Of a DNA stretch of 64,000 bases, positions 36,686-44,683 are shown one piece after another. The DNA lies in contig QCDB01000001.1 of NCBI GenBank assembly GCA_003278815.1, forward strand, positions 188,001-252,000. Direction: 5' to 3'. Made by a program: the position numbers and the translations under genes. The number at the start of each line of letters is the position of its first letter. Position 1 is the first letter of the stretch. A model generated the notes under the pieces. It made no database searches and was not told the origin of the DNA. It saw nothing but the letters and a program-made list of their open reading frames with translations. The stretch comes from SAR86 cluster bacterium AG-349-I13. Lineage in GTDB: Bacteria > Pseudomonadota > Gammaproteobacteria > Magnimaribacterales > TMED112.

Positions 36686-37320
36686 GCTTTTAACAAATTG
36701 TCATTTATCAAAGCTTGTTTCAATTCATAAAATTTGTCTTGTCCAAAATAATAATGCCCTTTATAGACTAAGCCAGGAACACCATGATGACCTGCTTCTT
36801 TTTGATCATGCTGATTTTTTTCAATCTGTTTTATGAGTTCTTTTTCATTCAGTTTAGCTTTTTCAGAAAGGTTTAAATAATCTAGATCCAGCTTTTTACA
36901 TGCTTTAATTAGGTTTTCCTCTTCATTCCAACCTTTTTTTGTTCCAAATATCATACTGGAAATTTCATAGGCAAGCTCAATGCCAACACCTTCATTGTGT
37001 CCTTGTTGACCCAAATGGCAAAGATCATAAATATAGGGCTGATGCTCATTAACTTTGCCTGTGAAAATATTTTGTTTTATAGGATCTGGTTTAGGTATAA
37101 AAAAGGGCATTCCTTGTTGCTTTGCTACTGACCTCATATCAAGAATTTTGTGTGAAAAATAAGTGATAAAATTCTTTCCTTTAAAAAAACTTGGTTGACG
37201 AATTGCAAGTGGATATACAAGTTTAAAATTTATCTTAATACCTTGAGCCTTTAAATTTATCACACGTGGCAATATGAAGTATGAATAGGGACTGCGATAG
37301 GAAAAGTAAAAATCAACCAT
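36682..37320 (-). CDS. Kappa-GST / 2-hydroxychromene-2-carboxylate isomerase-like protein
   Basis: 212 residues, DsbA-type thioredoxin fold without the CxxC. The N-terminal Ser of FSYRSPYSYFILPRV stands at the position that activates glutathione; HGVPGLVYKGHYYFGQDKF near the C-terminus is the conserved cis-Pro region. Family members isomerise aromatic intermediates or conjugate glutathione; the substrate here is unknown. It overlaps the glycosylase gene by 4 bases. Confidence 0.82.
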   Translation of the reverse strand: MVDFYFSYRSPYSYFILPRVINLKAQGIKINFKLVYPLAIRQPSFFKGKNFITYFSHKILDMRSVAKQQGMPFFIPKPDPIKQNIFTGKVNEHQPYIYDLCHLGQQGHNEGVGIELAYEISSMIFGTKKGWNEEENLIKACKKLDLDYLNLSEKAKLNEKELIKQIEKNQHDQKEAGHHGVPGLVYKGHYYFGQDKFYELKQALINDNLLKA

Positions 37321-37363
37321 GACTAATTATTATAATGTAAGATAAAAATCAAGGAATATTATT

Positions 37364-37678
37364 ATGAGTAGAAAAGCATATGTAGTAGCAAATCTTGAAG
37401 TAATCCACGACAGAGATAAATTTAGAGATTATGAAAGGGGTCTCGTTAAATCTCTGGGCAGACATGGGGGTCAGCTACTGACATTTAGCGATGATGTTGA
37501 TTGTCTTGAGGGAGACAATCCACCAAATGGCAGGTTGGTTGTTATGGAGTTTTTATCAATGGAACACGTTGAAAGTTGGTGGGCAGATGAAGAATATCAA
37601 ACTGCATCCAATATTCGTAGAGAATATTCTGTAACAAATTTTATATGTAGTCTAGAAGCTCTTCCACCAAGATCTTGA
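37364..37678 (+). CDS. DUF1330-like ferredoxin-fold protein
   Basis: 104 residues. MSRKAYVVANLEVIHDRDKFRDYERGL and RLVVMEFLSMEHVESWWADEEYQTASNIRREYS fit DUF1330, a dimeric alpha/beta barrel fold with no agreed function (several members sit next to hydrolases). A TATAAT at 37331-37336 and AAGGA 8 bases before the ATG mark a normal promoter and ribosome site. The epoxide hydrolase follows after 9 bases, so the two form an operon. Confidence 0.85.
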   Translation: MSRKAYVVANLEVIHDRDKFRDYERGLVKSLGRHGGQLLTFSDDVDCLEGDNPPNGRLVVMEFLSMEHVESWWADEEYQTASNIRREYSVTNFICSLEALPPRS

Positions 37679-37687
37679 ATATAAGTT

Positions 37688-38719
37688 ATGGAAATAACTG
37701 AACACTCGTTTAAAACTCCAAGACATGAAACATTTTATTTAGCTGCTGGCAATTTAGATGACCCATTAATTTATCTCATACATGGGTGGCCAGACTTATC
37801 TATAGGGTGGATAAAACAAATAAGCTATCTTGCAAATTTAGGGTATCGAGTAATAGCACCAGATATGCGAGGTTACGGCAGATCAACTATTCACCAAAAT
37901 CATAGTGATTATTGTCAGAAAGAGATTGTCAAAGATATGCTCGAACTGCATTCAAGCTTCAACAAAGAAAAAGCAATCTGGATAGGGCATGACTGGGGCT
38001 CATTGGTTGTTTGGAATATAGGGCTACACCATCAAGATAATGTGGAGGCTTTAGGCAGTTTATGTGTTCCATTTGGTTGGGGTGGTCACCCAGATAGTTA
38101 TTTGGACCATATTGATAGAACGCTTTACCCAGAGGACAAATATCCATATGGCCAATGGGATTATATGTATTTCTATTACGAGAATTTTGACTTAGCTTGC
38201 AAACAAATGGCAGAGGATCCACATAAAATGATTAAATTGAACTTCACTAAACCATCAGAAGAATTCAAAGGATGTTTTAATGCTGGTATTGGTGCTAAAT
38301 CAATGACTGCTTCAATTAGATCAAACGGCGGATGGTTTAAACACTATGGTTTTGACGGTTTAAATTCAATTCCTGATGTGCCCGTCGATAAAGATTTAAT
38401 AAGTGAAGAAGAGGTAACTACATATGGTAATTTTTTGGAAAAAAATGGATTCTTTGGCCCAAATTCTTGGTATGTAAATGGCCAATTAAATGATCAATAC
38501 GCAAAAGAGTTACAACAATTTACTACTATTGATTGTCCTGTGCTTTTTGTACAAGCTACTTATGACAGCGTATTGACTAAGAACTTTAATACACATAATA
38601 AAATGGTGTGCACTAATCTGACTGAAAGAGAAGTCGATTCAGGACATTGGATGGCCAGAGAAAAGCCAAACGAAACAAATCAGATTATTAAAAAGTGGCT
38701 TGAGGAATTAAAAAAGTAG
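37688..38719 (+). CDS. Epoxide-hydrolase-type alpha/beta hydrolase
   Basis: 343 residues. HGWPD (32-36) is the oxyanion motif, Asp102 in IGHDWGSLVVWN the nucleophile, DMRGYGRST the second conserved strand, and His in DSGHWMAREKP the charge-relay base. An Asp nucleophile rather than Ser points to epoxide or haloalkane hydrolysis; two lid Tyr are probable in the cap. Substrate unknown. It is co-transcribed with the DUF1330 gene and ends against a terminator hairpin. Confidence 0.9.
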   Translation: MEITEHSFKTPRHETFYLAAGNLDDPLIYLIHGWPDLSIGWIKQISYLANLGYRVIAPDMRGYGRSTIHQNHSDYCQKEIVKDMLELHSSFNKEKAIWIGHDWGSLVVWNIGLHHQDNVEALGSLCVPFGWGGHPDSYLDHIDRTLYPEDKYPYGQWDYMYFYYENFDLACKQMAEDPHKMIKLNFTKPSEEFKGCFNAGIGAKSMTASIRSNGGWFKHYGFDGLNSIPDVPVDKDLISEEEVTTYGNFLEKNGFFGPNSWYVNGQLNDQYAKELQQFTTIDCPVLFVQATYDSVLTKNFNTHNKMVCTNLTEREVDSGHWMAREKPNETNQIIKKWLEELKK

Positions 38720-38748
38720 ACAGGAAATGGTTTTAAACATTTCCTGTC
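38719..38748 (-). terminator. Rho-independent terminator of the TonB receptor gene
   Basis: Eleven-base-pair stem (GACAGGAAATG / CATTTCCTGTC) with an 8-base loop. Read on the minus strand, it is followed by TAC and a run of six T. On the plus strand no T run follows, so it serves the receptor gene ending at 38759. It starts on the last base of the epoxide hydrolase stop. Confidence 0.75.
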
Positions 38749-38758
38749 AATAAAAGAA

Positions 38759-40954
38759 TTAGTAGCTAAGCCTTAGGCTTAAACCAATATTTCTTCCTGG
38801 AAGTGGAACTGCGTCCTTAACAAAAGAAGTTGAGTTTCTTGCAACTTGGTCCAGAGCATTATTTGCAAAAGCTGATACCTTTAAGTTAGCACCTGCAATT
38901 TTATAATCCTTTGTAAGTCTCAAGTTCAACATTTTATAGCCTTCTGTCATAGTTTCATTTTCATCCGCAACATCCTCATGATCTGCAACATCTTTCAGAA
39001 CAGCTGATAAATTATAGTCTGCAGTTGTGTATGAAGCTGAAATAAAGTTTCTTGAAGGAGCCATTCTTGGAATAAAGCCTCCAGCATCAAGAGTACCTTC
39101 AACGACATCTCTACCAAAAGAAAGATCTAGGGTTCCATTTAAAAGTTGATAAGTTGTACCAACTTCAAATTCGTAACCTTCAAGCGATGCATCTTCTTGG
39201 ACAAATTCTGCATGCATTAAGCCCTCATGCTCTTCTTCACCTTCACTGTCATGATGATCTTCGTCATGTTCTTCATCTTTTAAGTAAATATAGTTAGACA
39301 CACTATTTTGATAATAAGCAAATGTGGCATACATATTATCTTTTTGATAATTAAATGTAAGGTCTACATTATTAGATGTTTCAGTATCTAGGTTTGGATT
39401 TCCAACTTCAAATCTGCCAGTTGCTAAGTGTGGTCCGTTCATGAATAACTCAACCACATCTGGCGCTCTCTCAAAACTTGATAATCCTAAGTTAACGCTT
39501 AGATTTTCTGAAAAGTCTTGATCAAAATTTAGAGCAACACTCAAGGTGCTTATATCTTGATTATAGAATTCAATTTCACCTTCTTCATCCTCAGCGTGAT
39601 CTTCATCATGATGAGCTACAGAACCAGATCTTGAAATCTCATCAGCTCTTATACCTAAATCGTATCTATAGTTGCCAAAATCTCTGCTAACAAAATAGCC
39701 AATAGTTGTTTCATCAGTTGAGACAGGCCTCATAAAAGCTTCTTCACCAATAATTGATGAATCTTGTTCAGCTTTATTAAAGACAATCTTTCTAGTGAGA
39801 TCTCCAGAACTTACATCAAAGATTAAACCAAACTCCGTTGCGTCTGTTTCAAATAGAGTTGGCTCTTCATGGCCATGTCCATCTTCTTCACTTTCAGAAT
39901 GATCATCATCATGATGTCCTTCTTCTTCAGCGTGACCTTCAAGGTGCTCATAACTGCTATCTCTGAAAGAAAAGTCAACTTTGTTTACAAAAGCATAACC
40001 ATCAGTATTTATAGAACCTTTGATATCAAATTTATTTGAATCAATTTGAGAGAAAATTCTTTCTTCTTCGTGCTCATCGTGCTCATCTTCACTTTCAGAA
40101 TGATCGTCATGTTCATCACCATGAGCCTCAACATGGAATGGTACTCCCATTACACCTTCGTTATCAGAAAATGAGACACCAAAGTAGCCCCAATCACCTG
40201 TTCTTGAGATTCCTACTTTACTATAAGAGTTTTCAACGTCTGAATTTGCAAGCATTTTCATACTTTCTCCTTCGTGGTCCTCATCATCTTCACTATCATG
40301 ATGGTCTTCGTCATGATGTTCTTCTGGGTATAAAGCACCGGCTGGCAACTCATAGTTTTCAAAGAATGAATCTGAGGTTACGAAAGTTACATTGAAGCCA
40401 GAATGATTTTGTGCATAGCTAAAATCTGCTACTTCACCATTATTTACTGATTGAACTTCTGCACCAACGGCTACCATCGGAAATGAAGATAAATCTGTTG
40501 TTGCAATGCTATTGTCAACAATATTGATTACACCACCAGCACCACCATTAGCATAAAGTAAGGATGATGGACCTTTAACAACTTCTATTTGTTGTGTGTT
40601 CAACAAATTGACATCATTTATGTGGTCTGGTCCTAATGCTGCAACATCTCGAACAACTACGCCATTTTCAAGTACTCTGACTCTTGAACCAGACATACCT
40701 CTAACAACTGGTTGTCCTACAGCTGCACCGAAATCTGCTGAATGTACGCCAAGCAACTCATCGAGTGTATCACCTAAGCTTTGCACTCCACCTGCATCAA
40801 CGTCATCGCCGTCCACAACATGAAGTGGATCTTTAAGATCACTTACTGTTTGATTAGTTAAAGATGCAGTTACAACAACCTCTTCAACATCTTCAGCGTA
40901 TATATTTATCGTTAGTAGTGCACTTACTATTAGTGCTAAATAATAATTTTTCAT
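38759..40954 (-). CDS. TonB-dependent outer-membrane receptor with His/Asp/Glu-rich insertions (ZnuD-like)
   Basis: 731 residues. A signal peptide (to about 20), a TonB box (VEEVVVTAS, 23-31), a plug domain (about 35-150; VVRGMSGSRVRVLENGV, QIEVVKGPSSLLYANGGAGGVINI) and a barrel ending in Tyr (LSLRLSY). Five stretches of almost pure His, Asp and Glu lie at about 211-230, 277-298, 336-364, 448-460 and 561-581, probably in extracellular loops. Neisserial ZnuD, a zinc/haem receptor, has similar His-rich loops; zinc or another divalent metal is the likely cargo by inference. It has a strong ribosome site AAGGAGG 6 bases before the ATG, unusual for this genome. The His-containing small gene lies 42 bases upstream. 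Confidence 0.88.
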   Translation of the reverse strand: MKNYYLALIVSALLTINIYAEDVEEVVVTASLTNQTVSDLKDPLHVVDGDDVDAGGVQSLGDTLDELLGVHSADFGAAVGQPVVRGMSGSRVRVLENGVVVRDVAALGPDHINDVNLLNTQQIEVVKGPSSLLYANGGAGGVINIVDNSIATTDLSSFPMVAVGAEVQSVNNGEVADFSYAQNHSGFNVTFVTSDSFFENYELPAGALYPEEHHDEDHHDSEDDEDHEGESMKMLANSDVENSYSKVGISRTGDWGYFGVSFSDNEGVMGVPFHVEAHGDEHDDHSESEDEHDEHEEERIFSQIDSNKFDIKGSINTDGYAFVNKVDFSFRDSSYEHLEGHAEEEGHHDDDHSESEEDGHGHEEPTLFETDATEFGLIFDVSSGDLTRKIVFNKAEQDSSIIGEEAFMRPVSTDETTIGYFVSRDFGNYRYDLGIRADEISRSGSVAHHDEDHAEDEEGEIEFYNQDISTLSVALNFDQDFSENLSVNLGLSSFERAPDVVELFMNGPHLATGRFEVGNPNLDTETSNNVDLTFNYQKDNMYATFAYYQNSVSNYIYLKDEEHDEDHHDSEGEEEHEGLMHAEFVQEDASLEGYEFEVGTTYQLLNGTLDLSFGRDVVEGTLDAGGFIPRMAPSRNFISASYTTADYNLSAVLKDVADHEDVADENETMTEGYKMLNLRLTKDYKIAGANLKVSAFANNALDQVARNSTSFVKDAVPLPGRNIGLSLRLSY

Positions 40955-40996
40955 TTAAAACCTCCTTGTAAAATTAAAATTGTAATTAGTAAAGTC

Positions 40997-41272
40997 TTAG
41001 GACTCAGGCGGAGCCCTGCTGTCAAAGTTTTTTTCTAGTAGAGCAATGTGAATATTTAGGTTAAAAAGGTAAAAAATCTCTACAGGAAAACTAAGAATAA
41101 AGTGTTCATTTACTATAAGTTTAGGGGTCTTGAAATTTTCAGTATATTCGCACTCAAATTCATAGACTTCATCATGATTATGAGAAGATGCATGATTAAG
41201 GTGCTCGCTGCTTGCCAATATAGAAAAGCAAAGACCAAGTAAAAGTGCTGAAACCCCTTTTTTAATAAACAT
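40997..41272 (-). CDS. Small exported His-containing protein paired with the receptor
   Basis: 91 residues from the ATG at 41272; GGAG lies 3 bases before it, and a start 39 bases upstream would spoil the signal peptide. Signal MFIKKGVSALLLGLCFSILAS, then HLNHASSHNHDEVYEFECEY (five His and one Cys among acidic residues) and a hydrophobic tail. I do not recognise the family. Location in front of the His-rich receptor, the same strand and a 42-base gap suggest a metal-binding helper. A promoter-like pair (TTTACA at 41303-41308, TAATAT at 41281-41286) lies upstream. Confidence 0.65.
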   Translation of the reverse strand: MFIKKGVSALLLGLCFSILASSEHLNHASSHNHDEVYEFECEYTENFKTPKLIVNEHFILSFPVEIFYLFNLNIHIALLEKNFDSRAPPES

Positions 41273-41362
41273 TGTCTCCAATATTAATGTCTTATTTACC
41301 ATTGTAAACAAACTTTATAAATTAAATGATGGTCTTATTGGGTTTAAAAAAAAGTAATTTTT

Positions 41363-42376
41363 CTAAATTTCTATGATTTGTTTACCAAAGTTTTTACCGC
41401 TGAGCACATCTCTCAACGCCTGAGGTGCATTTTCAAAGCCTTTAGTCATTGTCTCTTTGTATAAAATGTCACCATTTTTTATGTGGTTATGCAGAATTTC
41501 TGTTGTCCTTTCAAACTGATTTAACCACTCAGTTACCACAAAAAATCTATGCTGAGGTTTAGGATTTAAGGAGCCTAAAACATGAAAAGGAGTTTCTTCT
41601 GCTGCAATATTTGGCGAATTATACTTTGAAATAAAACCACATATTGGCACGCGAGCACCTTTGTTTAGTAGTTTGGATACATCTTTTGTTATCTCGCCAC
41701 CGACATTTTCAAAATATATGTCGATACCTTCTGGGCAATAATCTCTTAGTTTTGCTTCAAGATCTTCATTTTTATAATCAATGCACTGATCAAATTTCAG
41801 AATATCAGTCACATATTCTGATTTTTCTGGCCCTCCAGCAATGCCAATAACCTTACACCCAAGCAATTTTCCTAACTGACCAACAACACTCCCAACTGCC
41901 CCTGAGGCTGCTGACACCACTAAAGTTTCTCCTGCTTTCGGTTTGCCCACATAATTGAGCCCATAATATGCCGTTCTGCCAGGCATACCTATGGCCCCTA
42001 GGAAAACACTGCTTTGCAGTTTGCTTTCTGGTACTTTAATAATTGATGCGTCTGAATCTTTTGCTCGTATATGAGTCTGCCAGCCCTGATGCACAGTTAC
42101 TAAGTCACCAATTTTAAAATTTTTAGATCTCGACTCTACTATCCTACCTACACTTTCACCAACCATTACCTCTCCTATTTTGAGCGGAGGTGTGTAAGAT
42201 AAGCCATCGTTCATCTTGCCTCTCATATAAGGATCTATCGAGAGGTATTCTGTTTGAATTAGAATCTCATTATTCTTTAAATCAGTAATTTCCTGTGAAT
42301 CGAGCAACCAACAGTCATCCTCAGGCATACCTTTAGGCCTTTTATTTAGTAAAAAACGTAGATTTTTATATTTCAT
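41363..42376 (-). CDS. NADP-dependent MDR oxidoreductase, CurA/prostaglandin-reductase type
   Basis: 337 residues from the ATG at 42376. Zinc-free medium-chain reductase: KNLRFLLNKRPKGMP start, MRGKMND, the GAIGMPGRTAYYGL block and the nucleotide motif VSAASGAVGSVVGQLGKLLG. Such enzymes reduce the C=C bond of alkenals and enones (detoxification). The ATG shares one base with the TGA of a 33-codon frame upstream (TGATG). Confidence 0.92.
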   Translation of the reverse strand: MKYKNLRFLLNKRPKGMPEDDCWLLDSQEITDLKNNEILIQTEYLSIDPYMRGKMNDGLSYTPPLKIGEVMVGESVGRIVESRSKNFKIGDLVTVHQGWQTHIRAKDSDASIIKVPESKLQSSVFLGAIGMPGRTAYYGLNYVGKPKAGETLVVSAASGAVGSVVGQLGKLLGCKVIGIAGGPEKSEYVTDILKFDQCIDYKNEDLEAKLRDYCPEGIDIYFENVGGEITKDVSKLLNKGARVPICGFISKYNSPNIAAEETPFHVLGSLNPKPQHRFFVVTEWLNQFERTTEILHNHIKNGDILYKETMTKGFENAPQALRDVLSGKNFGKQIIEI

Positions 42377-42477
42377 CAACTTTTAGTCTTTTTTGCCTTA
42401 TGTTTCATATACATATTCATGAAAAAGACCACGAGCTTTGAGGCGTATGTTGCAATGTGGATTTTTAATGTCTTCAT
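42376..42477 (-). CDS. Candidate 33-residue upstream peptide coupled to the oxidoreductase
   Basis: ATG at 42477 opens MKTLKIHIATYASKLVVFF..., which ends in a Lys-rich tail (HKAKKTKS) and a TGA at 42376-42378 that overlaps the oxidoreductase ATG as TGATG. It starts 10 bases after the tRNA-Phe 3' end on the same strand. The peptide is basic with a short hydrophobic middle. The coupling geometry is the only support; a chance frame is possible. Confidence 0.3.
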   Translation of the reverse strand: MKTLKIHIATYASKLVVFFMNMYMKHKAKKTKS

Positions 42478-42487
42478 AGCACTTTAA

Positions 42488-42563
42488 TGGTGCCCAGAGG
42501 TAGAATCGAACTACCGACACAAGGATTTTCAGTCCTTTGCTCTACCAACTGAGCTATCTGGGC
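42488..42563 (-). tRNA. tRNA-Phe (anticodon GAA)
   Basis: 76 bases, full cloverleaf: acceptor GCCCAGA / TCTGGGC, D arm with AGCTCAGTTGGTAGAGC, anticodon arm AAGGACTGAAAATCCTT (loop CTGAAAA, anticodon GAA), T arm with GTTCGATTC, and an encoded ACCA end. It is very close to the E. coli tRNA-Phe layout. It sits between the oxidoreductase and peptidase genes, on the same strand as both. Confidence 0.97.
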
Positions 42564-42578
42564 ACAAGATGAAATATA

Positions 42579-44648
42579 TTAACTGCTAACATGCTTCAAA
42601 GCAAAGGCTTGTTCGGACGTAAAGAGCTCAATTCTTTTCCATTTTGGCATGGCTGCTCCTCCGCCAGAACCATGTCCAGCTCTAACGGTATCGAGTAGCA
42701 TTACTGGGTTATTACAATTCTGATATTCTTGTATTCTCGCTACAAATTTATATGAATGCGAAGGTACAACTCTATCATCTCTTCGTCCTGTAGTTACAAG
42801 TGTTGGTGAATAGCATTCCCCCTCCTTAAGCTGATGATATGGTGAGATGTCGAAATTAAAATCAAAATCTTCTTTACTTAACAAAGGACTTCCGTAGTCT
42901 CCACGCCATCCCCAACCTTCAGTAAATTCTGTAAATCTCAGCATATCTAAGACTCCTACCGCAGGTAACGTCGCCCCAAAATAGTTTGGATTTTGAACCA
43001 AAGATGTTCCAACCAGAAGACCACCATTAGATCTACCACTTATTACAGTTGATTTACGGTTCCCAACTCCTTGAGTTTCGAGGTACTTTGAAGCATATAA
43101 GAAGTCATCAAAAACATTTTGTTTCTCTTTTAAGCGTCCTGCATTATGCCATTTTTTGCCAAGTTCACCGCCACCACGTAGGTTTGCTATAGCTACCACA
43201 CCTCCAAGTTCAAGCCAGCCAACGTATTTTCGGCTGAAGGAGGGTCTGATCGAAATGTTATACCCACCATAACCATAAAGGAAAACAGGTGTTTGAGCAT
43301 TGAGTTCCAAGTCTTTTTTATGAAAAAAAGTTAGTGGCACCATTGTTCCATCTTTGCTCTCATAATATGTAAAGGTTTTCTTATATTCAGATGGATTAAA
43401 GTTTGTAACCTTATCTTGCCAGATGATAGAAATGTCCAAGCTTTCAAGGTCAAGGTCAATATATCGAGTTGGTTCAATAAAACTGGAAACAGAGAATCTG
43501 AGCTTCTGGTCTTGCATGCTGAAAGATCCGAGTGTACCGCTAATTTCATCAGGTATCTTATAATCTAAAATTTCTCCTTCCTTTGAATAAAATTCAATTA
43601 GTGAATTCATATCAATATCAATTGAATTGGCAATAATGAAATCATCCAGAAAGCTAACACTTTTTAGCGCAAGTTTTTTTTCTGGAATAATTTCGATAAT
43701 TTCACCACTAAACAGAACTTTCACTAATCGATAATTTGGCGCTTCATAATTAGTTAAAAAGAATAAGCCTTCCTCATCATTATCTTGATAATCAAAACTG
43801 GCGATGTTTTTTGGTGTAGCTAGCTCCCATGAGTCATTTCTTTTTATGATGTAGTGGTTTTCTTCTTCAGAACCATTTATAACTCTAATTAATGGAGCAT
43901 TTTCATCTCCAACGAAGCTTAAAGAATAGTTTTCTTCGGGATTTTTTTCTCCATAAAAAAGTGAATTTTCTCCTGAATCAATATCAAAATAATAGATAGC
44001 TGCATTTAGACTAGGTTCGCATAATCTGTTCTTTTCCTCCGGCTTTGGATATTTGTTGTAGTAAAAGCCTTGGGAATCCTGATCCCAATCTATTGATGAG
44101 AATTTTACTTCTGTTACTGCCGCCTCAAGCTTTTCCATTGTTTGTAAGTTAATTAGATATATTGTTCTCCAATCAACCCCACCATCAGAGACGCTGTAAG
44201 CAAGGTATTTTTCATCTGGGCTAAGTGAGACATTCGCGAGATTAAGAGTTTGATCATTAGACCACTCATCAGGGTTAAGAATTACTTGGTTACCTTCTTT
44301 TTTTATGTATTGATTATGCTGGTTTACACCTGAGTTGTAATAGTAATAATCACTCTCTTCATCAAAATAATCCATAGAGTAGTATTCAGACGAATAAGCT
44401 TCTGAGATTTTCTCAAAGAGTTCTTCGTATTCTGGACCATTTAAGTAATTATTAGTCAATGCATTTTGTTCGTCAGACCATTCAATCACTTCTAAATTTT
44501 GACAGTCCTCCATATATAAATATGGATCATTAATTTTTTCGCCATGCGCATCATAAGATAGAGGTTTTTTTTCTGATTCAGGATAATTAAAATTTGTGTC
44601 AGTGCATCCCAAAATAAGAAGCGGTAGTACTAAATATATTTTTTTCAT
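42579..44648 (-). CDS. Prolyl oligopeptidase (S9A) lipoprotein
   Basis: 689 residues. Lipoprotein signal MKKIYLVLPLLILGC with the acylated Cys at 15, so it is probably anchored in the envelope. It has the S9A layout: a short N-terminal part (NDPYLYMEDCQNLEVIEW), a beta-propeller and a C-terminal alpha/beta-hydrolase domain. The nucleophile Ser is in GRSNGGLLVG, the Asp in GRRDDRVVPSHSYKF and the His in RAGHGSGGG. It cleaves short proline-containing peptides. The signal peptide is a useful detail, since cytosolic forms lack one. The start is divergent from the CinA-NadD fusion gene. Confidence 0.92.
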   Translation of the reverse strand: MKKIYLVLPLLILGCTDTNFNYPESEKKPLSYDAHGEKINDPYLYMEDCQNLEVIEWSDEQNALTNNYLNGPEYEELFEKISEAYSSEYYSMDYFDEESDYYYYNSGVNQHNQYIKKEGNQVILNPDEWSNDQTLNLANVSLSPDEKYLAYSVSDGGVDWRTIYLINLQTMEKLEAAVTEVKFSSIDWDQDSQGFYYNKYPKPEEKNRLCEPSLNAAIYYFDIDSGENSLFYGEKNPEENYSLSFVGDENAPLIRVINGSEEENHYIIKRNDSWELATPKNIASFDYQDNDEEGLFFLTNYEAPNYRLVKVLFSGEIIEIIPEKKLALKSVSFLDDFIIANSIDIDMNSLIEFYSKEGEILDYKIPDEISGTLGSFSMQDQKLRFSVSSFIEPTRYIDLDLESLDISIIWQDKVTNFNPSEYKKTFTYYESKDGTMVPLTFFHKKDLELNAQTPVFLYGYGGYNISIRPSFSRKYVGWLELGGVVAIANLRGGGELGKKWHNAGRLKEKQNVFDDFLYASKYLETQGVGNRKSTVISGRSNGGLLVGTSLVQNPNYFGATLPAVGVLDMLRFTEFTEGWGWRGDYGSPLLSKEDFDFNFDISPYHQLKEGECYSPTLVTTGRRDDRVVPSHSYKFVARIQEYQNCNNPVMLLDTVRAGHGSGGGAAMPKWKRIELFTSEQAFALKHVSS

Positions 44649-44683
44649 TATGAGATTTTAATATATTATGGTGGCTTGAAAAG

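Noticed and set aside
40036-40395. 119-codon plus-strand frame opposite the TonB receptor
   Set aside because: It is the mirror of the His/Asp/Glu-rich repeats; repeated GAT/CAT/GAA codons keep the opposite frame open. No gene context.
41273-41362. Zur or Fur operator before the receptor pair
   Set aside because: I looked for a GTTATA-TATAAC-type or 19-base Fur-like palindrome and found none convincing; only short AT-rich inverted matches.
42419-42487. 22-codon plus-strand frame (MKKTTSFEAYVAMWIFNVFIAL) next to tRNA-Phe
   Set aside because: It lies opposite the minus-strand 33-codon frame and has no ribosome site or neighbour on its strand; too short to support.
42488-42563. tRNA-Phe as an integration site
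   Set aside because: No integrase gene, no second copy of the tRNA 3' end and no change in gene style on either side.
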